From Rhodosorus marinus (Eukaryota > Rhodophyta > Stylonematophyceae > Stylonematales > Stylonemataceae): 64,000 bases of DNA. Shown one piece after another: positions 1 to 13,040 of the stretch. Each line of letters opens with the position of its first letter. Position 1 is the stretch's first letter. The DNA lies in assembly GCA_029953675.1 (NCBI GenBank), contig JAMWBK010000006.1:1922001-1986000 (forward strand). Direction: 5' to 3'. The notes beneath the pieces are model-generated. The model did no database searches. It was given only the letters and a program-made list of their open reading frames with translations, and was not told the origin of the DNA. Made by a program: the position numbers and the translations under genes.

Positions 1-333
1 GTCACGTGGGAGAGGGGAGGATAAGGAAGAGGAGAATCACATTCCAGAAGAGAAAGGTGTCGCTTGTTGTCGAAAGGAAACGAGAGGATGGTGGATACCT
101 GATAGGCTGAATTGGCGGAGTTCTATCTTGAATGTGGATTTCGCCTAGGATAGAGCCCGTTGGGGACTTCGTTCTTTATGCGTCGTTTCTTGTGGGGGGG
201 TTCGCTGAGAGATCTCTCTCTTGGATGGAGGTTGGTGGATCTTACGGTAGAGGGGAGGTGCAACTGTCCGTTTTCTAGTTTTGGGTTAGGTGTATTCGGT
301 GTAGGCGTTCAACTGGGTGGTTGACAGGCCGCG
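1..333. other. Upstream region of the ESRP-like gene
   Basis: No coding exon could be supported here. It is G-rich on the + strand and ends at a clean ATG (334), so it most likely holds the promoter and 5' UTR of the first gene. No recognisable RNA gene or element was seen. Confidence 0.4.
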
Positions 334-1814
334 ATGCAGGCGAGCACTCCTCCCGAGCAAGGGCCTGACGAAGAGAAGACTGTTACCAAAACAGATCAGC
401 CGAAGCATGTCTGCGAGCTCCTTATCCTTGTTGACCTCACCATCGGAAGTGATCCGAAGAGAGAACACGAGTTTCAGCAGATCGTTCAATGGGATTGGGC
501 CGCATACAACATCCTCGAGAGGAAAATTGTAGAGAAGAGGAGTATGACATTGGAACGGGAATGGGAAGCGGACACAGAGGATGATGATAGAGTGCACTTC
601 CAGCAAGCAGTAAACCAGTTCGATCAAGCTCTATACGAGATGTTCGTTCAGAAAGATAAGAGCTTCTGCATGTTGACGGATAATTCTTGGACACTCCAGC
701 ACGTCTTCGTGATGGAAGCGATGAGGAAGAACATTCAACTTGCGTCGCACTATCACGTGTTTTTTGACCTTAAGTCGGAATTCAAGAAGTACGAGCCGAA
801 CACTTACTGGCCTCGGGACAGACGTGCAATGCTGGACCATTTCAATTCTCCGGACATCGACGATCCCCGGGATGAGATCGCCCAGATTATTACTCTCCTG
901 CTGGAGCACAATCACTGCTTTGTGTACCCGGAAACTGTTCAAGGGGTTGATTGGGCACGAGAAACGGTAAGCCAGTTCTACATGCTCAGTTGATTTCAAG
1001 GCCGCTTGCTGACTTCTTGTGAACCTGACTTCCTTAGCTTGGTATGCCTGCTCATGCTGCGCCAATTGCGGCAGCGATCCCGGTAGGCGGAATTGTCCGA
1101 CTTCGAGGGCTTCCTTGGGCGGCAAACGAGGAGGATGTTGCGAACTTTTTCAAGGACGTTGAGCTGGTTCCGAATGCTGTTCATATGACTCACACGAGGC
1201 AGAACAAGCCAACGGGGCTTGCCTTCGTGCAAACTGCAACACTGGAAGACGCTGAAGTTGCTGTATCGTTCCACAGGAAGATGATGGATAAGAGATATAT
1301 TGAAGTCTTCAAGTCCTCCCCGCAGGACATGGCTGCCGCGATGGAACGGGCCGATGTACGGAACACAGCTCCAAAAGCTGGAGGAGGATCATACAAGTCG
1401 GTGCCAGTGAACAAAGCTCGAAATGCAGCGGCAGTTGTCGCCGCCGCGGCTGCTGCGGCGGCGGCGGCCGCTGCTGCTGTAGCAACTGCAGCTGTTGCGG
1501 TACCTGTCCCTCTCACATACCAAGTGTCCCACATAGTAAAAATGCGCGGCCTGCCGTTCTCAGCCTCGGTTGCGCAGGTAATCAAATTTTTCGAGGGCAT
1601 TGAGATATCCAACCGAGGGGTTCATCTAGTGTATGGTGCCGACGGAAGGATGGTTGGAGAGGCGTTCGTGGAGTTCCCGAGTGACCAGATGCTTGCGAAA
1701 GCTCTCCAGCGAAATAGGGAGAAGATTGGATCCAGATACATTGAGCTCTTTCGCAGCTCGCCCGCAGAAATGGTTTCTACTTTTGAGCGCTTTGGGTCAA
1801 TGCCTAGTCGCTAG
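334..1814 (+). CDS. ESRP/Fusilli-like RNA-binding splicing regulator
   Basis: Two exons, 334-966 and 1038-1814, joined in phase 0, give 469 aa. The N-terminal half (about residues 20-200) resembles the RNase H-fold/exonuclease-like domain of ESRP proteins, including a run built on FDQAL...SFC...FFDLKSEFKK that matches the family closely. Two quasi-RRMs follow: RRM1 at about 228-316, with RLRGLPW and RYIEVFKSS, and RRM2 at about 375-463, with KMRGLPF and RYIELFRSS. These are the hnRNP F/H/ESRP-type signatures. A polyalanine linker (about 340-366) separates them. Animal ESRPs carry three RRMs; only two are visible here. ESRPs bind GU-rich RNA and steer alternative splicing in the nucleus. Function in this organism is inferred. 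Confidence 0.88.
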
Positions 1815-3639
1815 CTCGCTTGGAGTTTCTCGTGTGGATGTGAGTTTCTGACAGCTTCGCTGTAACACGTCGGTCCGAAACGAAACCTTTCAACATGTAT
1901 TCTAAGGTGAGAACTAGTTTGAGATTCTGTTGGCACTTTGCATCCAAATTGTGTACTGGTGAAAATGCTTGCAGTGCAATTTTTTCCGGAAGGAGTGGAT
2001 GCGACATTGAATCCGCCTGCTCTCTACAGGCGTATCTTTGCGTTGTATCACTTTTCGCAAAAAGCCGGGGCATCGGACATTTCCAGAGATGGTTACAGCC
2101 CTAGCATGCCAGTAATTTGCTGCAACTGACGCGCTGATCTCTATCCTATAGGGGAACTTGCTCTCACACATGGAGGATTCACCTTTAGGAACCTATTAGG
2201 CGCGGCACTGCTATGGGTGATGAGAGGTGCTGGACAACGTTGGAATGATACTCGAAGAATGGGGTATACGCTTAGCTAGGGGAAAGTTATATTCCAGCAA
2301 CATGGCAAGTTCACGATCAGAAGGGAGCCAATGTGTTTATGATTTCAAGAGATCTCATGAAGCTCCTAGCAGAAGTATTTGGGAACTGAATTCATCCCAT
2401 GCGAGATGGCCATGGTGTATGGGGAAGCCGCCGGCCCTACTAACATTTTTTTCTATTGTAAAATACGCAATGAAAGCATCTGCAGCATCTACAATCTGAG
2501 AGCCTCATGAGAAGAGCTGCCACAGCAGCTCTAGAAGGCCTTGTTAGAGTAGGACACTTGTGGTAGCAAGAAGTGCTTTGCCTCGATGGATGTGGACGCT
2601 CTCGACTACCACACGAGTCCTTTATTCTCATATGAATTTAGGCTCCTGGGATTGGGAGCCTAGCCCAAGCATCGGACCATGACAGAGACGCGCTTTGTGA
2701 TGAGGACTAGCAAATACCACCGCAGAACAAATTCTCATGGCTTCTGGTGAACATGAAGCATGTTTATTCCAAAAACTGAGTCAGCTTTCCCAGCATGTAC
2801 CCCTCTAAACTGCCTAGACACTGTACCGATGATTCCTCCAAGCGGACTCTCTTCCAAGCGCGGGTTGGTGACCCCGATCATCGTACTCCCGCGGCTGCAT
2901 AGTTCATTCAGCGATGATTCCTCCTAGAGACTCTCCACACAGGGCTTCAGGGAAAAATCATTCAGTTTAAGACTGCTTGCATCACGACCAGGTTTTTAGT
3001 GCTTTTCGGGTTCCACCAACCCCTTCCAAGCGATTCGGGTTCGAATCCCCCTGTCCCATTGGGGGACCAAGGCGATCAACCTCCATGGACGAGAATTAAG
3101 TAAACGCGTGCCATACAACTATTGGTCTACACAGATGCATTGATTGAGAAAAAACCCGCACAGGAAATTGATTGGTCTACAGCCCTTATGAGATATTTTA
3201 AGGGCAAATTCAAAGCTTTTCTAACACCCCGGCTGGTGACTGTTAAAAAGCATGTTTGGATTTTGTTTTGGATCCAAAAAGTTTGTAAATATTCAGCAAT
3301 ATAATGAGAAGTAGGGAAAACTCAGCACCTAATTTTTGGCTTAAGGGTCCGCTGAGTGTAGAGAGTGGATGGGAACTGTTGGATGGAATCATTTAGGATT
3401 TCGACTGCTATTGTTTTGGAATGGATTGACGGTAGAGCTGGTGGAGCCGGCGCTCAAGAGGTTTTCGTACTGTGTAGGATTGATCTCACAGAAGCTTTCT
3501 AACGTAGATGAGGTTCTGCTAGGCGAAAATCAATTTTGGAAGCGCTGGTTTGCCCTGATTCTGTTCGACTTTCTCGCACCGGGGCGTGGTGGGTAATGTT
3601 GTTGTTTCTTCGTTTATCCCGGTCTGCAAAGGAATAACG
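1815..3639. other. Gene-poor spacer, 1.8 kb
   Basis: Only short ORFs without recognisable content or splice-joined continuation are present. A T-loop-like GTTCGAATCC occurs near 3039, but no acceptor stem or full cloverleaf can be built around it. The last few hundred bases probably hold the promoter of the DBT gene. Confidence 0.4.
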
Positions 3640-5521
3640 ATGGCAAGTAGGAGGGCATGTATGATGCTCAGGGGCTCAGTGAGGGGCTCGGTGACAGGTG
3701 TACGAGGACTGGGGCCTGGAATCAGCTCGCGTTCGCGAAAGGCAAATGAAAGGCAGCTCTCCACCCTGGGTCAAAGACCCTTTTGTTCGGGATATCGGGA
3801 GAATCAGTGCAGGACAGTGAGAAAGCTATGCGTATCCTCGGCAGAGTTGCAGGATGCTAGCGCTGGAACCCCGTTCATCCTGGCCGATATTGGGGAAGGT
3901 AGGTCCTGCTGAGCTTCCTCAGACAAGATTACAGCAGGGGAAGACCTCAACCTTAGGCTGGCTGTGATAGGGATCACGGAGGTCGAGATTATTCGGTGGT
4001 TCGTGTCGGAAGGAGATCACGTTACCCAGTTTCAAAAATTGGTAGAGGTTCAGAGCGACAAAGCCAATGTGGACATTACAAGTCGATATGACGGGAAAAT
4101 ACTGAAGCTAGGCTACGCAGAAGGCGACATAGCTATCGTTGGGACACCCTTGGTATGTGAACGATCACGTGGAGCGCACTACTTATCCCGCTTCTATGTG
4201 CTCTGAACTTCGCTTGTCTTAGTGTTTTTTGGAGACGGCAGATGCGCCGGCATCAGCGCCGCCGGAAACGGAGCTCGTACCGCACTCCGGTGACGATGTA
4301 GAAATCGTTGAGGAGCCGAAGAAACGAAGAGTTCTGGCTTCCCCTCCCGTCCGTCTCCTGGCCAAGGAGCACAATATTGACCTGTCAACACTTAGCGGAC
4401 GGTATTCGCATGCGTCAAGGAACGTTGCATCGTCTACAACATTCGAGATCTAAAAATCTGAGGAACCACATCCTCTACTTTTTGTTTCGAACAGAGGTCC
4501 TGAAGGCCGAATAGAGAAGGAAGATGTGCTCGAGGTTCTCGAGGAAAGATCAGAAAGTACCCCTGGCACTGAAGACTTTCAAAAATACCCCTCTCCAGGC
4601 AAATACAAAGCATCACTTCAGCAGAGGGAGCTGGACGAAGCTCATGAGACAACCGTTCCTATTCGAGGTAGGGAATAGTTGGTACCATGGTCATCCCAAT
4701 AAGGGCATGGCATAGAGCATGATGCTCAACACGTTCTGCGCTTCCATTGCATCAGGATTACAACGCGCTATGGTAAAGACCATGACAGCCGCGGTTGCCG
4801 TTCCCCACCTCAACCTCGGGGAGGAGATTTGCTTTGACCAACTCGTTGGTATCAAAAAGTAAGATCACTAAAAGCATCGAATCTGTATGTCATGAGTGAA
4901 CACGATTTCTCAATTTCGCTTTCGTTGGTCTGTTCTAATCAAAGCTCGGTCTCGAAGTGGGCGATGGACAAGCACAGCTTAAAGATCACGTTTCTGCCGT
5001 TCCTAATCAAGGCAACCTCTTTGGCGCTGTCCTCCTTCCCAGTACTGAACTCGCGCGTGGATGAGGGGTGCAAGAACGTCATATATCAGAATCAACACAA
5101 CATTTCCATAGCCATGGATACCCCCAAGGGCCTAGTAGTCCCCAACATCAAGCTAGTTCAAGAGCTGTCTGTACTAGACATTGCGCGGGAATTGAACAGG
5201 TTAAGTGAGACAACCAAGGCTGGTAGATTTCGCGAGGAAGATCTCGCTGGAGGTACTTTTGCTCTCTCCAACGTTGGCTCAATTGCTGGTACATACACGT
5301 CACCAGTAATTATGCTTCCGCAGGTTGCAATCGGAGCCATTGGACGGATACAAAAGCTCCCCAGATTCGATGAGGACGGTCGCGTTGTGGAGAAGAGGAT
5401 AGCACACGTGACTTGGGCCGCTGATCACCGAATCATAGACGGAGCAACAATCGCCAACTTTTCTAACCTCTGGAAACGACACGTCGAGAATCCTGCCGAA
5501 ATGATTCTCGAAATGAAGTAA
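3640..5521 (+). CDS. DBT: Lipoamide acyltransferase (E2) of branched-chain 2-oxo acid dehydrogenase, mitochondrial
   Basis: Six exons: 3640-3898, 3971-4152, 4223-4401, 4495-4667, 4756-4858, 4945-5521, all phase-compatible, give about 490 aa. The Arg/Ser-rich N-terminus looks like a mitochondrial presequence. The lipoyl domain begins at DIGEGITEVE and carries the lipoyl lysine in SDKAN (about K117). A peripheral-subunit-binding segment (PPVRLLAKEHNIDL...GPEGRIEKEDV) spans about 170-206. The catalytic acyltransferase domain ends with DHRIIDGA, the H-x3-D-G motif (about H460/D464). LNSRVDE and IAMDTPKGL are typical of the branched-chain rather than the pyruvate or oxoglutarate E2. The enzyme transfers acyl groups from lipoate to CoA in Val/Leu/Ile breakdown in the matrix. 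An upstream in-frame GTG was rejected for the ATG at 3640. Confidence 0.95.
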
Positions 5522-6991
5522 CGCACGGGGTGATAGAAGCAGTTGCATATTGATGGACGACCAACAGCGACTTAGAAAGGCTGCGATGGACATTCAAGCG
5601 GACAGACAATCGAAACCCTCCAGTAAATAGTTGGAACCGTGCCCTAACGTGGACGAAGTATTCAGACAGCCTTCATGGTCAGAACGAAGGATCGTGTTTA
5701 GAGCATGCAAAAGCAATTGATCATGTTGTCGGGAGTTGAATTATTGCACGAACCCATTCTCCCAGGGCGCAATCGTTCTAGTACGCGCTCTGCTAGCCTG
5801 TCTGTTGGCGAAACACGGCCAAATTTGGGGAACATTTGGTGTGACTATGATCAAGTCTCATGGAGAATAACAGTTCCAGTTCTGGAACATGGCTGAATAG
5901 TGAGGCTATCTCCTGGTTACTCCTTGGCGGACCAGGCTTCGAAAAAAAAAAAAAAAACAATCCCGCCCACGGCACAACAATCCGAACGCTCCGACAGAAT
6001 CGCGTTTACCCAGGCACACAACACCGAGCAAGAAAACAATGAACAAGCCAAAACCTCTAGAGGGTAGACTACGCTGCCTCTCCAGTCAACCCAGCATGTC
6101 GATCGATCACCAACCGGCCTTCTAGTACAAGTTCCACTCACCCCGCCCGTTCATTAAACCGTACACCACTGTCAACAAACCATGACGTGCACCTCCGAAA
6201 CCCTCAGAAGCAAAAATATCACACATTCACAAATTATTACATATATTCATATCAAAATATATTGATATAAAATATAAAAAGCGTATATAGATTTAATATA
6301 TTTCTTTTTTAATGCAAGATAAATATAAATCGTTTACAAATTATTGGGGTCAATTGCTTATGACATACTAGTTACAAAAACAAACACAAATGAAAATTGT
6401 TAGTCAGTACCAAAATAGTAATGATGTACTAACCACATATTAGCGGAAGCACTTCCGTTTTTGGGATCAAACGGGGTAGGGGCTAGGCTAGAAGTTTGTG
6501 AATGAGTTTCTGTATTCCCAGACTAAGAAATACCCACGCGCCTCCAGGTAGAGTGTCAGCGTCTACGCATCGTAAATAGAAAACTCGAGGAGTAAACAGC
6601 GAGTTTAGCTGGTCTGGGCCCTCAACGAACACTCTTGGAAGCGCGAAAGTAAGTAGCACTAAAATTGGGAAGGGTGGAGGAATGAATTTTTTGCTGTTGC
6701 TGTTAGGTAATATATGCACTAACTTGGGTGTCATGGAGAGTCTTGGGTCTTCATGAAGATGTTCTCGCTTTACATGATGAAGTGCTCTATTGTAAGATGG
6801 GCTTGACTCTCGCGAAGGCGTTGGTGTTGGTCTACCGGATTGTCTTGTTTTGAGTTTGTTTGTTTTGAGTGAGCGGTGGGGTGTTCCTGTTTGGGCGCGG
6901 GACACTGTCTCTCTCCGTGGTTGGGGACCATTTGCGGAGCTGCGGAGAGGAAGAGTGAGCAAAATAATACTGCTGCTCCCTGGGCATCGTG
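5522..6991. other. Spacer, 1.5 kb, AT-rich core
   Basis: No supported gene. It contains an A16 tract (about 5942-5957) and a strongly AT-rich block (about 6190-6430). The distal part is the likely promoter of the TM9 gene. Both-strand ORFs here lack start context or homology. Confidence 0.4.
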
Positions 6992-9368
6992 ATGCAGCCA
7001 TGGAGCAAACAACATGCTCCACGTGTTCTGGTACTTTTGTCTTTGTTTAGTCTCGGACTTGCTTCCGAATACGATCACAAGGTAACTTTCGACGATTCAC
7101 GGATTTCGTTGAAGCGAAGCTGACGAAAGTCACCTCACTTGCGGATATTGACGGTGTTGACTATTCTAGTATGAGGAAGGTGATAGAATAGGCGTGTGGG
7201 CTGCTCGCGTGGGACCTTTGAGTAAACCGTTTGAGGCTTACAACATGTATGATCTCCCCTACTGTCGACCGGACGCGATCATGATGAATTTAGAAAAGAA
7301 GGAGGCGTTCTTGGGTGAGGAAATCACTTCCTTCAACAAGATACTCAGCTACCAAAAGTTTCATTGCTCTAAAACACCGGAGATTACGGTTGCCGATTCC
7401 GCAGGCGACGCTCTTCAGGGATGCAACATGGAACATACAGGGGTCACGTTGCGCTTTAACGGTAAGTAGGAAAAGCATACATCAGCAAGCGATCCTTGCC
7501 ATTTCGACAAGGGAAGAACTGTATCTCAGCCATTTATTGCCGGCTATTCAGTCCCCGTATCTGGACAGAAGCTGTGCACGTCTTATCCCTCAGCAAGGGA
7601 AAAAGAACGCTTTATGGAAGCGGCTTACGATCGATGGGTATTTACCTTGTACGTTGATGACATGCCCGTCCGAGGCACCGTCGGACCACCCGTGGAGCAG
7701 AACGCGGTTGAGGTGAAGGACTTCAGCAAAGTCAGAATATATACTCAGTTCAGCTTTACTATAGAATACAACAAGAACCGAGTGGTAGGATTGTCGTTGG
7801 AGATGAAGTCCCCAACGGCGGTTGATGGACCTGCCTTGGACGTGACATATGATGTCAAATGGGAAAAGTCTGAGAAGGATTTTGTCTCCCGGTACGAGAA
7901 AGTTATGGAGTCTGAGCTCTTCGCCAGTAGAGCTCACTGGATAGCAATCATCAACTCGATGGCGATCGTTATTGTTATGGTAGCTATTGCAGCGAGGATC
8001 GTTCGAAACTTGCTTAATGCAGATATCCAGAAGTATTCCACCGTGCTCATGGATGATGGTCTTGATGTGGAGTTGGCGGATATAGTAGCCGCTGAGTCTG
8101 GGTGGAAACAAATCAGGGAGGATGTTCTTCGTACGCCCCCATGTCCGTTGATGCTTTGTTCCTTGATAGGCTTCGGAAACCACCTCGTCCTGCTTGTCTT
8201 GTCGTTCGTAGTCGCCACCCTCGCGGGAAATCTGTATGTTACACCGGGCCACCTTGCGAAGGCTTTCTGCCTGTCTTCCACAGTAAGCTGCATTCAACAC
8301 CATTGGGTTGCTCTTTCGATAGTTGTTCTGACGTGCTTGTATGAATTCCTCTCAGTGCACCTCCTTTTTCGCGGGATATTATGCGACTGGAGCATTATGT
8401 CGCATGACGGGCAACCTCTCTACTCGAAGCCATATTATCTCATCGGTTTTGTCTATTGGAGGGATGCTAATTCTAGGAGCTGTTTTTTTCTTACCAACAA
8501 ATCTTCTCTCCTCTATAGCGGGATCAAATCTTACTGTAAGTGAATCCAACCAATTTTATCCACAGCTTCCGCAATTGACCAAGCGCTACTTAACGCGATG
8601 CAGATATCTTACTCAACCATTTTCAAGCTTGGGCGAGTCTGGACTTTCTACTGTCTGCCTCCCGGCGTGCTCGGCTCGAGGGTAGCGAAGAGCCTCCATG
8701 AAAACGCGAAGCCACATCCCTGTAGGGAAGTTCCAAGACCGATTAGGGTTCGATTTTTGACCTCTCCGGTAGGTTGCAGCTTCTTCTCGTGTAAAGCAGG
8801 AACGAATCTAATATTGAGCTTACCTGAAACAGGTGTTCATCGCATCTGTGAGCGCGGTTATGCCCTTCTCCTGCATTGTGATGGAGGTCTTCTTCATTCT
8901 CAAGTCCTTCTGGGGCCTGAAAATGTATTACATATTCGACACACTGTTGATCATATTCTTGCTGCTGATGGCTGTGACTGCAAGTTCCAGCATTGTCGGG
9001 TCATACGTTCTCCTTAGCGCTGAGGATTACCGATGGCAATGGAGCAGTACGTGTTTAGATAACGAAAATCACGTAGAACTGCTAACACCTGATGTTGAGC
9101 ACTGAGAAGTGCCCACTCTGAATTTTCTCTTGGTCTTTTTCCCCCCGCAGGTTGGGGTAGTGGAGCATTTACAGGTTTCTACTGCTTTCTCTACTCTATG
9201 TTTTTCTATGTGTATAATACCAACATATCAGGCGTTGTTCCAACAGTATTCTATTTTACTTTCAGCCTCTTCTTCTCATCCCTCCTAGCGGTTCTCTGCG
9301 GTGCTTTGGCCTATCTAGCTTCGAGTATATTTGTGAAGAAGCTCTACACGAACTTCAAATCAGATTAA
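6992..9368 (+). CDS. TM9SF3: Transmembrane 9 superfamily protein, TM9SF3 type (EMP70/nonaspanin)
   Basis: Seven exons: 6992-7081, 7170-7461, 7594-8282, 8356-8535, 8604-8768, 8833-9046, 9151-9368; about 615 aa. An N-terminal signal peptide (LVLLSLFSLGLAS) precedes a lumenal domain with YEEGDRI and YNMYDLPYCRP. The segment YDVKWEKSEKDF...ESELFASRAHWIAIINS leads into the first membrane helix, followed by GWKQIREDVLRTP and a multi-spanning C-terminal half with SAEDYRWQWSS, all hallmark TM9 sequences. The C-terminus is KLYTNFKSD, so it ends in the K-x-D motif that in plant EMP family members binds COPI and keeps the protein in the Golgi. The role (Golgi/endosomal membrane-protein sorting) comes from the family. 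The first exon is short and was chosen because it supplies the signal peptide in phase. Confidence 0.93.
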
Positions 9369-10258
9369 CTGAAACCGGTATATAACCTAAACTACTAAAT
9401 GGAGAGGTTGATATATGCGTATGGATACGAGATCGTGGCCCCTCCGCTGTTGCGTTGGAGTTCACCTGTCTCGTCAAAACGACCGAGCTGACCAAGGCCC
9501 AAGGTATCCGGTACTGGAAAGCTTTCTTTGAATGTGTGGAGGTTCGTTCAAGAGGCTCAGTCTTGTTATTCCGGTCATATGTCTCGTCCTGCACTACGGG
9601 AAGGGTTTTTAACATGTGAAACCTTCTGTGGGAAGACAGCCTAGCACGAGGAGCCGTCGGGGACTGTAAACTGCGTTGGAGGCGGTAATCCGACCGCCTC
9701 GGTGACCTCGGTAAAGACCCGCGGCTTACGTTTCAAGTTAGGGTCTTTGGTAGTGTCCACCAGAGAGTTTCAAGCAAGCAATGGTTTTACTGTTGGGAAC
9801 CAGCATGCCTTAAAAATCTGTGGTATTGTTCACTGTGCAAGATGCCTGTACTTCTATTGAGCGTAGGGAAGCCTTTCGATGGGCAATGGTTCCTGTGAGG
9901 AGCTGAAAGTATCTGGACATCTCTAACAAAGAAGTTTCAAGATAAAAATACAATCTTTTTCAAGAGATTGTTGTACGTAGTGTTCATTGGATAAAGTTAT
10001 AATCTATTATGGAAATATTTAGATGATATTTCAACTTAGTTTCATTTATTTTCGGTTTTCCAGGACGAAAAGCCCACGGACGGTGTGTGTGGAGATGTTG
10101 ATTGGGTGAATCCTATCTGTACTATAGTATAATTTATAGAATACATCGGTACGTGAATTTGTCCGTTATTGAAAGCTGTTCGACGGGGATGTGACCGTGG
10201 GTTGGGGACGATTGGGTGGGGGTTGTGGATTGCGTCAATGGGATTTTCATGGGGAACC
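9369..10258. other. Spacer between the TM9 and DDX10 genes
   Basis: No coding exon is supported. A perfect 8-bp stem with a 6-nt loop sits at 9679-9700 (GAGGCGGT/ACCGCCTC). The stretch from about 9930 to 10160 is AT-rich and probably promoter. Two in-frame ATGs (10238 and 10259) precede the DDX10 body. Confidence 0.4.
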
Positions 10259-12929
10259 ATGGACAGCAACAAGAAGTATAGGAAGGGAGATAGAAATAAG
10301 AAAGGCTCAGGAAAGTTCAACCAAAACGATGCTCGGAAAACGCGCCGTGATAGGGAGGCTACGAGCATTTCGAGGGTGAACGCGGCGGTTGAAGCCATTC
10401 CGCTGTACAGTGGACTTTCGCGAGTTGAAAGGGTAAAACAAGAAAAGTTTTCTGACCTGCCGGTCTCGGAGAAAACTTTGGACGCACTAGCCGCGGCTGA
10501 CTATGAAACCCTCACGGCGATACAGACTTTGGCAATCCCGCAAGGTCTTCGAGGCTCCGACGCTTTAATTGCTGCACCAACTGGAAGCGGAAAGACTCTT
10601 TGCTTTGTAATTCCTGTCATTGAACTTCTTTGGAGATCAAGGTACGTCCTCAGCAGCTTCCAGAAGATCGTTTGTAAGCTCGCAATCCCTTACCTGCACA
10701 ACCATTGCTCCGTTCGCTGGCTACTATAAAACAGATGGAGCAGCTTAGATGGAATTGGAGCTATTATTCTTACCCCAACTCGAGAACTAGCTGTGCAAAT
10801 ATTCGAAGTCGTAACTCAGCTCCTAAAGATGCATCACATCACTGCTGGCCTAGTGATAGGCGGAAAAAGCCTGGCCACTGAACAGAGGCATATAGACAGA
10901 GCGAACATTCTTGTGGCGACGCCTGGTCGTCTGCTCCAGCACATGGATGAGAGCGTAGGCTTCTCAGCAGATAATCTGAAGCTGTTGGTCCTGGATGAAG
11001 CCGACCGAATACTAGATCTCGGCTTTGAAAGGACAATGGAAGCAATCTTGGATAATCTGTCGAGCGACAGACAAACGATGCTATTCTCTGCAACTCAAAC
11101 AAAGTCCGTGAAGGCTTTAGCAAAACTTTCACTCGAGGATCCCCAGTATATTGGCATCAAGCAGGTATGCGTCTTGCTCGAGCTTGTGACCATCAGCCTC
11201 AATGCGAGGCCAGGAGCTTTTGAAGATGGCGATGCTAAGATCCCCCTGGTTGTCTGTGCGTGAACAGGTTGAAGGCAACGAGGGTAGTGCCGCTGAAGAG
11301 AATTCCGAGGAGACGCTATCTGCAACCCCAAAGAAATTATCGCAGTTCTACACTATAATCGGAGAAGGGGATAAGTTGAACGTTCTGTGGTCATTTATTA
11401 CATCACATCTGAAGTCCAAAATCCTCGTTTTCGTGACGAGCTCAAAGCAGGTACGTATCGACTGTATACGCTGCCCAGTTGTTGAGCAGCGCCTAACCCT
11501 TTGTATGACTGTAGGTTCGATTCTTCTATGAAGCATTGCGAAGGATGAGACCTGGAATTCCTCTCTTGCATCTGTTCGGTAGGATGAAATTGCAGAAGCG
11601 AACATCCACGTATGGTGACTTTTGCAAAAGCAAAGCGGCTTGTTTGTTCGCCACCGACGTAGCCTCGAGGGGTCTGGACTTTCCAGCTGTGGACTGGGTG
11701 GTTCAGGTTGATTGTCCAGAGTCTCTTGCAACTTATATACATCGCGTTGGTAGAACTGCTCGGTATACCTCTTCTGGGAAAGCTACTCTGTTTCTTCTCC
11801 CGAGTGAGAACAAGTTTGTGGACCAGTTAAACGATTCGAGACTGCCGGCAAAGAAGATGGTGGTGAAGAGAAACAAGATGCTTGATATCACTCCGAAGCT
11901 TGAGTCGATCGTGGCTGCAAATACGGACGTCAAACATCTCGCGCAGAGGGCAGTAGTTAGCTACCTGAAGGCGGTACATCTTTTTGCAGACAAAGAGGTC
12001 TTCAACCTCCGCGAGATAGACTTCAGGAAGCTGGCACATTCCTATGGCCTTCCGAGCGCACCGAGAGTGAAGTTCCCAGCCGTAGGCGGAACAAAAGCGA
12101 TCAAAGTCGCAAAGGTGAAGGCACAGAACGAGTTTGGGTATGTGCCAAGAAAGAACGCAAACGATATTCGAGGCAAGATCGAGGTAGGTCGATTGCCTCA
12201 CTAGGAATGTGCAAAACAACTTGTGCTTTGTCCCTGTGCTGAAGTCCTAGACGTCCTCACTCTTCTCTGTGGCCCAGCTGGAGCAAGACGATGATGAGGA
12301 CCTATTACAGGTGAAGAGGACAAATCGGGACTTGGTGAACGACACTCATGAACCGGAATATCCTCCCACTATTGAGCCCCCAGTGAAGACAAAGCAAAAG
12401 CTCAAGATTCTGTCTTCGGGAGAGACTCGAAAGACTGAAGCACAGCATGTACAGTTTGGGGAATCCGAGGAACAATCCGATCCAGAGGGATCGGAGATGC
12501 CGACTGTAGTTGCAGAGGTGAGACGTAGGACTGATACTTATCTGGCGAACGCAATCTCTGAAACGGCTTTTCCTCTTTTACGCTTTGTAGAGCTCTGGTG
12601 ACGAGACTTCTGAAGGCGAGCGGGAGCAGAACTTCTTAAAGAGGGTGAGAGAAAAACTCGAAGAGGAGGACCAGAATGATGTCGCGGTACAGAAGGAGAG
12701 GATTCGTGGCAAGCACAAGAAGCAGAGGATCAGCTCTCGAAGAGAAGGTGATATGCTCAGTTCTGCGCTTGCGATGAACGAAACTGCGGACGGGAATCCG
12801 AACGAGGTTGAGAGACCGAGCTCGGAGTACAGCAGCCAAGCAGAAGAGTCTGCTGACCAAGCGGAACAGGAGTATGGACATCATGAAGATGCAGCCCTGA
12901 AGTTGTTGCGATCGACCGCCAGATTCTGA
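10259..12929 (+). CDS. DDX10: DEAD-box RNA helicase DDX10/Dbp4, ribosome biogenesis
   Basis: Six exons: 10259-10641, 10735-11164, 11268-11450, 11515-12183, 12278-12517, 12591-12929; about 747 aa. Core motifs in order: Q-motif region ([13 protein letters not shown]), APTGSGKT (about 105-112), TPTREL, TPGR, DEAD (about 215), SAT, then in RecA2 [18 protein letters not shown] and [31 protein letters not shown] and [15 protein letters not shown] are diagnostic of the DDX10/Dbp4 subgroup rather than DDX18. The tail is acidic and basic coiled coil, as in the family. Yeast Dbp4 releases U14 snoRNA and is needed for early 18S rRNA processing in the nucleolus. An alternative ATG at 10238 would add seven residues; 10259 has the better ACCATGG context. 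Confidence 0.95.
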
Positions 12930-13040
12930 GCGCGCATGCCGGCCTAGAACGTAGTAGCAGAATATTTATATGGTTGTCTTTTGGAAGAAACAAACATCCT
13001 CTCGAAAAGTGCCATATTCCTCAGTTGTATCTACTCTTAG

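Noticed and set aside
2985-3065. Possible tRNA around GGGTTCGAATCCCC
   Set aside because: Only three T-stem pairs form and no matching acceptor, D or anticodon arm could be found upstream.
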